Shown: piece after piece, positions 1 through 8,846 of the stretch | How the letters are laid out: the number at the start of each line of letters is the position of its first letter | Position numbering within the stretch: the stretch's first letter is position 1 | Source: CAZPXZ01 sp965221505 | GTDB taxonomy: Bacteria; Pseudomonadota; Alphaproteobacteria; Rhodobacterales; CAZPXZ01 | Assembly (NCBI GenBank): GCA_965221505.1 | Contig: CBDCSI010000001.1 | Location: 2,356,001 to 2,420,000 of the forward strand | DNA length: 64,000 nt | Direction of reading: 5' to 3' | Translations under genes and position numbers: made by a program | Notes under the pieces: generated by a model | Databases searched by the model: none | Told to the model about the DNA's origin: nothing | Seen by the model: the letters and a program-made list of their open reading frames with translations, nothing else

Positions 1-205
1 TCTGGCCGCAGACGCCGATCAGGTCGTCGTCCCGCAGACCCGCCGCATCCACGAGCCGCGCCGGCCTGCCGGCGTCGAGCAGCCGGCGCATGTTGAGCAA
101 CCCGTGCCAGGGGTCGCCGCCCCCGCCCGTGCCGAGGATCCACGCGCCGACCGCGAGGAGTTCGAAGTCCGCCCGCGTCAGGATCCGCTCCGGCCGCTCG
201 CTCAC
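1..205 (-). CDS. DUF917 (S-Me-THD-like) family protein, N-terminal part, cut by window edge
   Basis: Only about the first 68 codons are inside the window. Reading the minus strand from a GTG at 205 gives a protein that begins with a short polar stretch, then GAWILGTGGGGDPW and later a DDLIGVCG segment. This closely parallels the start of the neighbouring gene (GAWALGTGGGGDPY, DDLVAMVSF), so the two are tandem paralogues of the DUF917 family. The GTG overlaps the TGA of the upstream gene as GTGA, which implies translational coupling. DUF917 has been renamed after an S-methyl-thiohydantoin desulfurase, but its members are often found with hydantoinase-type or AroM-like genes and most have no known substrate. 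The family call is firm; the function is not. Confidence 0.8.
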   Translation of the reverse strand, partial: MSERPERILTRADFELLAVGAWILGTGGGGDPWHGLLNMRRLLDAGRPARLVDAAGLRDDDLIGVCGQ

Positions 206-1311
206 GACGCCCCCGAGAACGGCGAGACGAATGGCAGGTCGAATCCGAAGGCGGACGGCCCGGCGTGGACGAGGCCCTTCTCCGACAGGAAGACCGGCGG
301 CGAAGGGATCGCCAGGACGGTAACGCGCTGGCCGTAGCGCAGCGTCTCGGTTCCGATCGCCTCCCCGGACAGGCTGTCGAGCACGCAGATCAAATCCGGA
401 ACCGTCACCACGACCCGCCGGTTGCGGCGGCCGACCGAAAACTCGTTCTGGAACGCGAGATCGAACCGTTCGCCGCGATACCCGTCCAGACCCTCGATCG
501 AAGTCTCGCCCCGGAGGAAGCCGCCGGTGGATCGGCGGCGGACGTCCGACACCTTGCCGCGAAACAACTCGACGCCGCCCTCGGCCTCGCGAAGCGCCTC
601 GACCGGATCCGCATGGGTTCGACGCGCCTCCCGGAGCAGCCGGCCGATCCCGATCGCCCGCGTGACGGAGCCGAGAATTCCGTGCTCCCGAACCTCCCGC
701 CCGGTCCTCGGCGCCTTGCAGGTGGACGCGGTGGAGCCCATTTCGGTGACGATCTGCCGACTCATGCGCTCCATCCAGAACCAGTCGACGCCCCGGGGAA
801 TGATCGCGGCGTTTCGTCGCACGTCCACCACGCTGAGCGGCCAGGGACGGAGATCCCGGACCGCGAAGGAGGTCTTGGACACGTCCGGAAACGCCCGGCC
901 CATCGCGTCCGCGTCGACCAGCGGCAGGTCCATCGAGGCGGCGGCAAGCAGCGGCTGCACGCCGTTCGAGCCGCCGATCTCCGAACTCATCACGGCCGAG
1001 AAGCGGCGGCCGATATGGTCTTCCATGACCCTGATCGCCTTTTCCATCAGCGCCGGGTCGGGAAGCCGTTCGCTGTTGACCAGCGGCGCCCCCTGGAACG
1101 ACACCATGGCGACCAGGTCGTCGTCTGCGAGATCCGAAGGGTCCAGCAGACGGGCCTGCCGTCCGGCGCGATAGAGTTCCTTCGCCGCGACGAGGCTGCA
1201 ATAGGGATCGCCGCCGCCGCCGGTGCCGAGCGCCCACGCTCCGGATGCGAGCGCGTCCAGATCCTCGAAGGGAATCGGCTTCGACCGCCGACGCGGCCCG
1301 GCGTCGGTCAC
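202..1311 (-). CDS. DUF917 (S-Me-THD-like) family protein
   Basis: This 369-residue protein has the usual length of DUF917 proteins. Family hallmarks seen are the N-terminal glycine-rich GTGGGGDPY, the acidic DPSDLADDDLVAMVSFQGAP region, and SSEIGGSNGVQPL in the middle of the N-terminal domain. The start codon is GTG at 1311 and overlaps the TGA of the AroM-like gene (GTGA). The stop likewise overlaps the start of a second DUF917 gene. The order aroM-like, DUF917, DUF917 on one strand suggests two paralogous subunits or successive enzymes of one small pathway. Guanine deaminase lies just upstream on the same strand, so a link to heterocycle or hydantoin breakdown is plausible but is inference only. 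Confidence 0.85.
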   Translation of the reverse strand: MTDAGPRRRSKPIPFEDLDALASGAWALGTGGGGDPYCSLVAAKELYRAGRQARLLDPSDLADDDLVAMVSFQGAPLVNSERLPDPALMEKAIRVMEDHIGRRFSAVMSSEIGGSNGVQPLLAAASMDLPLVDADAMGRAFPDVSKTSFAVRDLRPWPLSVVDVRRNAAIIPRGVDWFWMERMSRQIVTEMGSTASTCKAPRTGREVREHGILGSVTRAIGIGRLLREARRTHADPVEALREAEGGVELFRGKVSDVRRRSTGGFLRGETSIEGLDGYRGERFDLAFQNEFSVGRRNRRVVVTVPDLICVLDSLSGEAIGTETLRYGQRVTVLAIPSPPVFLSEKGLVHAGPSAFGFDLPFVSPFSGAS

Positions 1312-1970
1312 ACCAGTTGCCGCAGGGCGCCGGCGACCACCGAGCGCGAGAGGATCACCGGTTTGCCGGTGTGCCCGGCGACCTCGGCGCGCATCGCGCG
1401 GTCGTATCCCATGCAGTGCATGACGATCAGGTCGGAGTCGGCCACGTCCCGGGACGCTTCCCGGAACCGCCGGTCCGTGTAGGGCGACGCGTGGGAGGCG
1501 ACGCAGGGAACGCCGGCGATCGCGGAGCCGTTCCAGTGCGACACCTGGCTCTCGTTCGGCACCAGAACCCCGATCTGCCGTCTTCCCTCCGCCAGCGCGC
1601 CGACCAGCGCGTCTACCACCCGGCCGGCTTCCACCGTCGGAATCGAACAGTGCAACTGCGGAAAGCTCCCGGTGCAGAGCAACACGGCCGCGTCGTATCC
1701 GCCCTTGCCGATCTCGTCGAGAATCTCCTGCAACGCCTTCGCCACGACGCTTCTCGGCAACCTCGCCTCGCGGCCGTTGCGGAGTCTGGACACCAGCCAG
1801 TAGTCCACGCCCGGCGTGTCGGCCAAACCCTCGATGTCCTCGTCGGAATACGAATCCAGAACGCCGAATTCCTCCGCCTCGAGATCGACGCCGACCTCGT
1901 CCAGAATCTCCGGCACGACGTCGCTGCGGGGCGTCTGCCCGATATTGACGAACGCTACGCGGGGCTTCAC
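1308..1970 (-). CDS. AroM family protein
   Basis: This 220-residue protein begins VKPRVAFVNIGQTPRSDV and contains LLCTGSFPQL and a late MHCMGYDRAMR segment, all typical of the AroM family (Asp/Glu racemase-like fold, function unsettled). The GTG at 1970 was chosen over upstream codons because a strong GGAGG-type ribosome site lies just before it and because AroM proteins start with this beta strand. The frame remains open for 32 residues upstream but that extension is arginine-rich and unlike the family. Cys residues in CTGSF and HCMGY could be the paired cysteines of the Asp/Glu racemase superfamily. The gene overlaps the downstream DUF917 gene by four bases and is presumably co-translated with it. 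Confidence 0.8.
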   Translation of the reverse strand: MKPRVAFVNIGQTPRSDVVPEILDEVGVDLEAEEFGVLDSYSDEDIEGLADTPGVDYWLVSRLRNGREARLPRSVVAKALQEILDEIGKGGYDAAVLLCTGSFPQLHCSIPTVEAGRVVDALVGALAEGRRQIGVLVPNESQVSHWNGSAIAGVPCVASHASPYTDRRFREASRDVADSDLIVMHCMGYDRAMRAEVAGHTGKPVILSRSVVAGALRQLV

Positions 1971-2105
1971 GGTCCCTCCTCCCGGTTCACATGTACGAGA
2001 CCCGTCCTGCCTCCGGTCGGGCTCCCGAAGGGTATCCCGCGACGACGCGCCGCGCGACTCGCCCAATACGGAGGATGCGGCGCCCGAGAGCGCGGGCTGC
2101 GGCGC

Positions 2106-3419
2106 CTACCGTGCGAACGCCGGCTCTCCCGCTACCCACGTCTCCCGCACCGCCCGCTCGTCGCCGAGCATGATCAGCGCGAAGAGGACGTCCGCGATGT
2201 CGACCGCGCGCGAAGTTCGATGGCGCAGCATGCCGGTCGCCTCCGCGTCCAGCACCACCAGATCCGCCTCCATTCCCGTCGCCAGGTTTCCGATCCGTCC
2301 CTCCAGCCCCATGGCGATCGCGCCGCCGCGGGTCGCCATGTGAAAGAGGTCGAACGGATCCAGCGTCTCTCCGCGCAGCTGCGCCACCTTGAAGGCTTCG
2401 GCCATGTTGCACAACATCGAGAGCCGCGTGCCGCCGCCGACGTCGGAGCCGAGGCCGACCGCAACCGGCCGGTCCGGTTTCCGAGCGGCGGCGAGGTCCA
2501 TCAACCCGGACCCCAAGAACGTATTCGCCCCCGGGCAATGCACGAGCGCCGCGCCGGTCTCGTGGAACCGCCGCAACTCGCTCTCCGAGAGGTGGATTCC
2601 GTGCGCGTAGAGCGCCCTCTTTCGGAGCAACCCGTAGCGCGCGTACACCGACGTATAGTCCTCGTCTTCGGGGAAGAGCTCCGCCACCGCGTCGATCTCC
2701 TCGGCGCTCTCCGAGATATGGCTGTGCACCCAGGCGTCGGGATACTCCCGCGCCAGGGCGCCCGCGCGACGCAATTGCTCCGGCGTCGACGTGATCGCGA
2801 ACCGCGGCGTGATCGCGTAGCCCAGCCTGCCCCGTCCGTGCCAGCGCGCCATCAGCGCCCGGCTGTCCGCCTCGGCCGATTCCGGGTCGTCGAGAAGCGC
2901 CGCCGGCGCGTTGCGGTCCATCCAGGTCTTGCCCGCCACGATGCGGAGCCCGCGCGTCTCCGCCGCGGCGAACAGGGCGTCGGCCGATGCGGGCGCCGTC
3001 GCACAGAACACCGTTGCGGTGGTGGTGCCGGCGGCCAGCATCTGGTCGAGGAAGAACGACGCGCCGGCGGCGGCGTGGTCGGGATCGGCGAAGCGAATCT
3101 CGGCCGGAAAGGTGTGCCGCTCCAGCCACTCGAGGAGGTGCTGCGCCCGCGAAGCGATCACTTCCGTCTGGGGATAATGCACGTGCGCGTCGACCAGCCC
3201 CGCCAGCGCGATGCAGCCCCTGCGATCGACCGCCTCGACGTCCGCCGGCAAGTCGGGGAGGAGATCCGTGGCGTCGCCCACCGCGCGGACCGCGCCGTCC
3301 TCGATCACGACCAGCCCGTCTTCCCGATAGCGGACGGCCTCGCGTCCCGAGACGTACGGGTCGCCGGCGAAGGAAAGGATGCCGGCGCGCAGGGCCCGCA
3401 GCTTCGACGATCGCCGCAT
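2106..3419 (-). CDS. guaD: guanine deaminase
   Basis: The enzyme would hydrolyse guanine to xanthine and ammonia with one bound zinc. The 437-residue length from the ATG at 3419 matches bacterial GuaD (about 440). Amidohydrolase metal ligands are visible in order: HVHYPQT (first HxH pair), then HSHISE, AHGIHLSE and GLGSDVGGGT (the late Asp). GuaD-specific stretches include LLEWLERHTFP, AGKTWMDRNAP and CPGANTFLGSGL. A GGAGAG ribosome site sits about seven bases before the ATG; the open frame continues 85 residues upstream but with no family similarity. Xanthine made here could feed the xanthine dehydrogenase-type enzyme encoded at 8847-12583, although the two are not in one operon. Confidence 0.92.
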   Translation of the reverse strand: MRRSSKLRALRAGILSFAGDPYVSGREAVRYREDGLVVIEDGAVRAVGDATDLLPDLPADVEAVDRRGCIALAGLVDAHVHYPQTEVIASRAQHLLEWLERHTFPAEIRFADPDHAAAGASFFLDQMLAAGTTTATVFCATAPASADALFAAAETRGLRIVAGKTWMDRNAPAALLDDPESAEADSRALMARWHGRGRLGYAITPRFAITSTPEQLRRAGALAREYPDAWVHSHISESAEEIDAVAELFPEDEDYTSVYARYGLLRKRALYAHGIHLSESELRRFHETGAALVHCPGANTFLGSGLMDLAAARKPDRPVAVGLGSDVGGGTRLSMLCNMAEAFKVAQLRGETLDPFDLFHMATRGGAIAMGLEGRIGNLATGMEADLVVLDAEATGMLRHRTSRAVDIADVLFALIMLGDERAVRETWVAGEPAFAR

Positions 3420-4526
3420 GACGCTCTCCGTCCACGCTCGCCGGGCCGCGAGATCGCCGGCGTCGGCGGCATCGTTTCGGAAACGCACGGAGAATTCAAC
3501 TGCCCGCAGACCGCGATCCTCGGCCATGCCGCCCTCTCGAGGGCCGATACGCCCTGCCGCGGACGCAACACCGGCCGGCCTTCGAGTCTGGCGGGCCGGT
3601 TCGGTCGCCTGGCGCCCGGATTGGGACGAACGGAGCCGCCGGATGCCGGGTCCGCCGTCCGGCCCCGCCCGCACATTCGGATCGGAGATTGGGGGTCAGG
3701 CAGACGCCGCATCGGGAAGTTCGACGCGCTCGATCCCGGCCGGCGGCGTTTCGGCTGCGCCTTCCCCGAGGCGGAGGAGGTGCCGCCGGCCGCACCGGGC
3801 CGCACGGATCGCCTGAATCGGCGAGTCCGACCCGCGACCGGCAGAGAACCGCATCGACGCGACGACCGGTTCGCTCGCCGATCGCCCTTCCCATGCGCGG
3901 TTGGGCGCACGGCGACCGCCACGCTCCGGCGTCAGGCTCCGAGGCATAAGTCAGCCGTCGGCCCCACCCTCCCGAGACCGTCGCAACGGCGCCAGGGGCG
4001 GTCAGGCGTTCGCCGCCGGCCGGCGGACCCGCCACGAAACCGGCAACCGCCGAATCCGCCCCGCCGACGCTTCGCGGGTACCGGCCCAGCCTCGCGCCAC
4101 GGCCGCCACGGCCGGCATGCACAGGCCAGAGCGACGCAAGTGTGTCGACGCGGGCGCGGACGAGCTTCGCCGTGACGCGTCACTTCCCTCGGCTCGCAAC
4201 TTCGGCGGTCTCTTCGGATCTTCTCCGACGCCGGGATGGGGAAGCCGCCCGGAAAGGCCCGGTCGCGCAATCGAGACGCAAGCCTCGCCTGCAACCGCGA
4301 AACAGCCCTGGTGCCGCCAGACCCCACGAGAACCCGGATCCTCGACGCGTTCGCGCGATCCCCCCGAGCGCGCCGGCGCCGACCTGGACGCTGCGGCGTG
4401 ACGCTCGCGACGGTCGATGGGCGTCACGCACTCGTTCGGAAAGCCGTCAGAGCCCCGACACGGATCGCCTTGCGGCGGATCATGCGGCGTCGAGGAGTAC
4501 GGTCGACGGCGGATATGCGGGAGGGA
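3420..4526. other. about 1.1 kb without a credible gene
   Basis: Several open frames exist on both strands but all are arginine-, proline- and serine-rich, lack recognisable motifs and look like the by-product of high GC. No tRNA-like or repeated element was noticed. This stretch separates guaD from the IS element and may be decayed sequence. Confidence 0.5.
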
Positions 4527-4537
4527 GGGCGAGCGCC
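4527..4537. repeat. left 11-bp target-site duplication of the IS element
   Basis: GGGCGAGCGCC lies directly outside the left inverted repeat and recurs exactly outside the right one at 5903-5913. Eleven bases falls in the usual range for IS4-family target duplications. Confidence 0.85.
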
Positions 4538-4557
4538 CATAAGCGCTAACTTGTTTG
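4538..4557 (+). repeat. left terminal inverted repeat of IS
   Basis: This 20-base end is the exact reverse complement of 5883-5902. Starting the element at C4538 leaves an 11-base duplication outside and gives the CA...TG termini common in IS ends. Confidence 0.85.
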
Positions 4558-4708
4558 GCTGGCATCGAACTATCTCTCAATCTGGAGCGCTCGCTTCCGC
4601 GCCGGTTCCTGCAAGCCTTGGCGGATTGCGTTCCAGTTTTCCAACATCTGCCGGATTCGCAAGTCGGGATCGATCGCGCGGGTGACTTGCGTGTGCATGA
4701 GCTTGAAC

Positions 4709-5824
4709 TCACGCCATGGGCTTCGCCTGCTGTGGCGCACGGAGGACGTAGCCCCAGGGGGAAACGGCGCGGGCGTGATAGATGAGTTTCTCGACCAGGA
4801 GCGCCGTGAACAGCTTTCCGTATAGCCATGCCTGTGAGCTGTCGGGGTCGTGCTTGGGAAGATGCCCGAGGCTTGCGAGCGACTTGAAGCGCTTGAACAC
4901 TAACTCCACCTGCCATCTGAGACGGTACCATTCCAGTACGGCCTCGGGGTCGAACCGGCCGACCGGGAAGGTGGTGAACAGGATAATGTATCTTGCGTAT
5001 TCGAGCGTTTCGGGTCTGAGCGCCTTGCCTGACTTGCTGGCCTTCGTGCGCAACTTGGCTTCCGCGGTTCGGATCGCTTCCGCCGACTTGCGGATCGCGC
5101 AGACGCGTCCTTCCACGGAAGGGCTTGCGTCCGCGCTCGCCGTCGAGACAGGCCAAGACGCCGCCGCGCCAGGCGCATCCAGCCCGGAAAGCGCCTGCAA
5201 GAGGTCGAACCGTTTCCCGTCGCCCGCGCGGAAACTCAGGCTGCCCGTATTCACCCGGACCGTGACATGCGCGCCGGCCGTCGCCACATGGGCAATGCCA
5301 CGAGCCGTCGAATAGCCGCGATCCGCAAGGATGAACTCGCCGGACCGAACCGGAAACCGGGCGAAAGACTCGCCCGTGCCGGATCCCGCGGTCTCGGTCA
5401 CGCTAAAATGGTCGCAGGTCAAGGAGGGAAGACACACGCTGTAGTGGATCCGCCACAGCGATCCAGTCCGGCCCGGCTCTTTCACCGTCGTCGCGTCGAA
5501 CGCCCGAACCTGAAACGACCGATCGGACGAAAGCGCGACGCCCTGCTCGCGGAACAACGCCACGCACAGCGCGTGAAGCCAGTCCTTCGACTTGCGCAAC
5601 CGTTTCAGCAGAGCAACGTCGGATAGATCCGCCAAGCCCGCCTCGCGCGCCCGAACGACGGTCTCTCTAAGCGAATGGCCGCAGCCGAGGTGCATCAGCA
5701 AGACCCGAAGCAGCGCCTCCGGATCCTTGTCCTTGCGCAAGCCCTTCAGTGCGCCGGACGCGGCCGCCAGTCGCGCCCAGTCATTCGGAAAGAACGTCAA
5801 GAGAAGCTCCCAGTCCTCGTGCAT
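4709..5824 (-). CDS. IS4-family transposase
   Basis: A 371-residue DDE transposase. The three catalytic regions are all visible: the first Asp in AFDATTVKEPGR, the second in ILADRGYS, and the Glu in YRLRWQVELVFKRFK, which fits the IS4 signature Y-(2)-R-(3)-E-(6)-K exactly. The insertion domain between the second Asp and the Glu is beta-rich, as usual for this family. The ATG at 5824 is preferred to a TTG 11 codons upstream because an AGG-type site precedes the ATG and MHEDWELL resembles other IS4 N-termini. The gene occupies most of the element, leaving about 80 and 170 bases to the ends. It seems functional, with no frameshift or internal stop. Confidence 0.92.
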   Translation of the reverse strand: MHEDWELLLTFFPNDWARLAAASGALKGLRKDKDPEALLRVLLMHLGCGHSLRETVVRAREAGLADLSDVALLKRLRKSKDWLHALCVALFREQGVALSSDRSFQVRAFDATTVKEPGRTGSLWRIHYSVCLPSLTCDHFSVTETAGSGTGESFARFPVRSGEFILADRGYSTARGIAHVATAGAHVTVRVNTGSLSFRAGDGKRFDLLQALSGLDAPGAAASWPVSTASADASPSVEGRVCAIRKSAEAIRTAEAKLRTKASKSGKALRPETLEYARYIILFTTFPVGRFDPEAVLEWYRLRWQVELVFKRFKSLASLGHLPKHDPDSSQAWLYGKLFTALLVEKLIYHARAVSPWGYVLRAPQQAKPMA

Positions 5825-5882
5825 CTCGTACCTGCTCGACTGCCCGCGTCCGGGCAACGATACGCACAGGTCCAGGAATTGT

Positions 5883-5902
5883 CAAACAAGTTAGCGCTTA
5901 TG
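5883..5902 (-). repeat. right terminal inverted repeat of IS
   Basis: This is the exact 20-base partner of 4538-4557 in inverted orientation. Confidence 0.85.
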
Positions 5903-5913
5903 GGGCGAGCGCC
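5903..5913. repeat. right 11-bp target-site duplication
   Basis: Exact copy of 4527-4537 immediately outside the right end of the IS. Confidence 0.85.
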
Positions 5914-5947
5914 CCCCGGCCGGCGAGACCGTCCCCCCGCCGCCACA

Positions 5948-8173
5948 TCAGTAGCGCAGTTGCAAGTCCAGACCCAACCGTGAGTCGGAATCTCCGCCTC
6001 CGCGGCGCCCGGCGGTCAGGGCGGCGTCGATTCCGCTTCGAGCGAAGCCGATGCCGGTCCGATAGCGCTGCGTGTCCGATTCGCCGCCGAACGCCACGTC
6101 GGCGAACGGCTTCAGGAGCCCGCCCGCCGCCTCGAAGCCGTAACCGGCGCGCGCAGTGAACGACGGGCGTTGCTTCACGGCGCTGCGCGTCCGTTCGAAC
6201 AGCCGTTCGCTCGCGAGCGCGGCGTTCCCGTGCCGCCCCCATGCCGGGCCGAGCGCGAGCGACAGGCCGCGACCGTCGGCTCCAGGCGCTAGCCGCGCCT
6301 CCAGGCTCGCGCCCCATTCCTCCGTGCCGTCTTCGGAATGCAGCGCCAGCCAGCGGCCGCTGGCGTCAATTCCGAAGCGATCTCCCGGCGACGACAAGCG
6401 CAAGCCGCCCGCGACCTCCACGCCGGCTCCCGTGACGCCGTCGCCGCCGTCCTGACGCAGCTCCAGCGAGCCGCGAGGCCGGAGCGACCAATCCGAGGCG
6501 GGCGAAAACGCCATGCCGTCACGTTCGACTTCCAGCCCGCCGCGCAGGCGCCAACTCTTCGCCGTCAGCCCGCCGACCGACGAGGTCGAAGAGGAGCCGT
6601 CCGCCTCGATCTGCGAAAGGCTCGCACCGGCCAGCGCCGACAGGGAGACTCCGCCCCTGCGGGCCAGCGGAACGCGACCGCTCACCGAACCCGCCAGTAG
6701 CGACAGGTCTTCCTTCTCCTCCTCTCCGTCGAATCTCCGGTGTCGGATGTCGCCCGCTCCCGCGCCGAATACCAGACGCAGGCTGCCGCCGACGCCCGTC
6801 GTCACCTGGAGATAGGGCCAGAGCGCCGTCAACGACGCATCGAGACGGCCCTCGAACTCGTCCAGCCGGTAGTCCGTCTCGCTCTCGCCCCGAGACACCG
6901 CCAAGCCGGCCATCGTCCGCGAGTCCAGCCGCCCGTCAACGCCCAGCCAGCCCGTCCGCTGCATTCCGTCCCAGCTGTCGCCGTCCTTCTGGCCCTCGAA
7001 TGCGCGCCAGTCGCCCCGGCCCCAAAGCGTCCAGGCAACGCCGGAAGTCCCGCCCGACCCGTCCGCGGCCGCGGCCAGCGGCAGAACGAAGCCGCTGCCG
7101 CGCAGGAGGGCCGACCCGCTCGCCGCCTCGCCCCGCGCCGTCGCCAGTCCGCCGATGCCGAGCGCCCAGTCCCATCGGTTGGCGTCCGTCGCGGCCGTCG
7201 TCGGGGTGCCGGGAGCGCCGCCGAACCGCCTGCCGGCCAACGTCAATTCCCGCGCGCCCGGCGCCGCTTCGAAACGCTGCCCGATCGTATCGACCGCGCC
7301 CGCGAGCGTCGCCTGCGCCACCGCGGCCAGCGCGTGTTTCAGAGCTCGCCGCTCCGCCTCCGGCGACGGCCCCAGCGGCCCGGCCCTGAATACGACCCTG
7401 TTTCCGCCGAACGCATACTCGATGTGGAACTCGTCGTCTCCCAGAACGTCGAGCAACGTGCCCGCAAACGTGATTTCGCTGCCGGTGGGGTCGTAGACGC
7501 CGTCATTGACCCTGGACGTGTCGACAGAGACACACGCGCATTTCGTGTCGGTGGTGGCAAAGACGGCGAAGTACATATCCGAATAATAGGAAGCGATGTT
7601 GTCGATTCGAGCGTCTCCTTCGTAGCTGTCCAATCCTTCGACGGTAATTTTCCAGCCGACGTAATCGGACGTAAATACGCCGACGGACACGCCGTCGTTG
7701 AACGCCACGGTATTGGAAAAGGTGGCTTGGTCGAAGTGGGGGTTCACGTAGCCAATTCTGAGAGCGCTGAGGGAGACACTGCCCAGGTCCAGTCCTTTCG
7801 TGCCGCCAGACAAGTCCACGCTTCCGGAGACGGCGACGGTGGAGTTCGTCCCGTCGTCGGAGAAGGCGAAGGTCAGCGTGGCCGCCCCGGCGTCCGGTGC
7901 GCCTCCGGCCAGAACGGCCGCGCCGAGCGCGATCGCCGCACCGGCGCCGACGAAGCGACGTGCGAAACCGCCTCCGGCTGTCGGGTCGGTAACCGCTCGA
8001 GCGCCCTGACGCCGTACGTCGACGAGAGCGAGGGAGCGAACGCGCCGCAAGCGCCCGGCGTGGAGCGCCGAGGTCAACCGCCCGGCGGCCGCACGCAAGG
8101 GGGCGAAAGCGGACACGCCAGCCCCTGCGGGACAGCCGCTGCGGGAGAACAGCCACGACGATCTCGCTTTCAT
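5948..8173 (-). CDS. autotransporter with a C-terminal beta-barrel domain
   Basis: A 741-residue type Va-like secreted protein. The C-terminal half is made of alternating amphipathic strands (for example WPYLQVTTGVGGSLRLVFGAG, GFEAAGGLLKPFADVAFGG) and ends in LDLQLRY with the terminal aromatic residue expected of outer-membrane barrels. The N-terminus is long: about 70 residues with many Arg, then a hydrophobic segment GAGAAIALGAAVLAGG followed by AGA-ATL, a probable signal cleavage region. The passenger is only about 200-230 residues, beta-rich, with SVDLSG and a region that resembles PEP-CTERM-type exported domains. The ATG at 8173 is chosen because AGGAG lies upstream; the listed frame also has a TTG three codons earlier. 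A start closer to the hydrophobic segment cannot be excluded. Function of the passenger is unknown. Confidence 0.8.
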   Translation of the reverse strand: MKARSSWLFSRSGCPAGAGVSAFAPLRAAAGRLTSALHAGRLRRVRSLALVDVRRQGARAVTDPTAGGGFARRFVGAGAAIALGAAVLAGGAPDAGAATLTFAFSDDGTNSTVAVSGSVDLSGGTKGLDLGSVSLSALRIGYVNPHFDQATFSNTVAFNDGVSVGVFTSDYVGWKITVEGLDSYEGDARIDNIASYYSDMYFAVFATTDTKCACVSVDTSRVNDGVYDPTGSEITFAGTLLDVLGDDEFHIEYAFGGNRVVFRAGPLGPSPEAERRALKHALAAVAQATLAGAVDTIGQRFEAAPGARELTLAGRRFGGAPGTPTTAATDANRWDWALGIGGLATARGEAASGSALLRGSGFVLPLAAAADGSGGTSGVAWTLWGRGDWRAFEGQKDGDSWDGMQRTGWLGVDGRLDSRTMAGLAVSRGESETDYRLDEFEGRLDASLTALWPYLQVTTGVGGSLRLVFGAGAGDIRHRRFDGEEEKEDLSLLAGSVSGRVPLARRGGVSLSALAGASLSQIEADGSSSTSSVGGLTAKSWRLRGGLEVERDGMAFSPASDWSLRPRGSLELRQDGGDGVTGAGVEVAGGLRLSSPGDRFGIDASGRWLALHSEDGTEEWGASLEARLAPGADGRGLSLALGPAWGRHGNAALASERLFERTRSAVKQRPSFTARAGYGFEAAGGLLKPFADVAFGGESDTQRYRTGIGFARSGIDAALTAGRRGGGDSDSRLGLDLQLRY

Positions 8174-8846
8174 GGCATGCAACTCCTTCTCTGTCCCAGG
8201 CGCCGCATCGGAAGCCTGACGGTATCAGCGGACGCAGCCGATTTCTAACCGTTGCGCAACAATCCTCTCAGCCGAAACAATAATTTGGGATCGCGGATGC
8301 CGAATTTTTGGGATTCGAGTGCAATTCCGGACCTCCGGTCGAGGCTTCCGCGAAGCGATCCCCGTCGCGATCGATTCGCGTGCGCGGTTCGAGCTGCCGC
8401 GCGGTCCCGGCGCCGGGTCGGGCACGAGCGGCCCGCGAGATACCTCCGCAGACGACCCTGCCATGCCGCGACTCGGAAGCGACGTGACGAGGTCGGGCGA
8501 GGATCGGCCCTTCGAGGTTCCGTGCGCGTGGCGCCGTCGGCGGGAAGTCGATTCCGCCGTTCGGGAGGCGAAGGACGCAACGCCGACCGCACCGGTGCGG
8601 ATCGACGGCCCGGACCGGCGGGACCGCCCGAACCCGCGTACCGCTCGCGGGTTCGGGCTCGCTGTCCCCGCAGTGCCCGGCGTGCCGCCGGCGGGCGAAC
8701 GCGGCGGGACAGGACGATCGCCCGCCGCCAGGCCGGGTGCCGGCATGGAATCCGCCACTCCGATACGGTAATAGTCGCATGGGAAACGTCGCCCGGTATC
8801 GGTACGCACAGAACGCCGCCCCGACCCCGGGCAGGAGCAGCGCGAT
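8174..8846. other. intergenic region between divergent autotransporter and xdhA
   Basis: These 673 bases contain no credible gene. The part near 8220-8330 is noticeably more AT-rich (runs such as AATAATTTGGGAT and CCGAATTTTTGGG) than its surroundings, which fits promoters for the two divergent genes. No specific operator could be identified. Confidence 0.4.

Larger units (their letters stand above)
4538..5902 (-). mobile_element. IS4-family insertion sequence, complete, 1365 bp
   Basis: The element is bounded by inverted repeats that start CATAAGCGCTAACTTGTTTG at both ends (4538-4557 and, reversed, 5883-5902); the 20 bases are identical and the next base differs. Exact 11-bp direct repeats flank it. 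A single full-length DDE transposase gene lies inside on the minus strand. Intact ends, intact transposase and perfect target duplications imply a fairly recent insertion that may still be active. It landed 34-45 bases past the stop codon of the autotransporter gene and interrupts no recognisable gene. Subgroup within IS4 is not assigned. Confidence 0.9.

Noticed and set aside
3496..4122. Possible gene remnants left of the IS element
   Set aside because: Frames on both strands are mutually overlapping and lack any family pattern. They could be decayed DNA but nothing can be named.
1245..4175. A 976-codon plus-strand open frame
   Set aside because: It runs antisense to the DUF917, AroM-like and guaD genes, which have clear family motifs. 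Long antisense frames are expected at this GC content.
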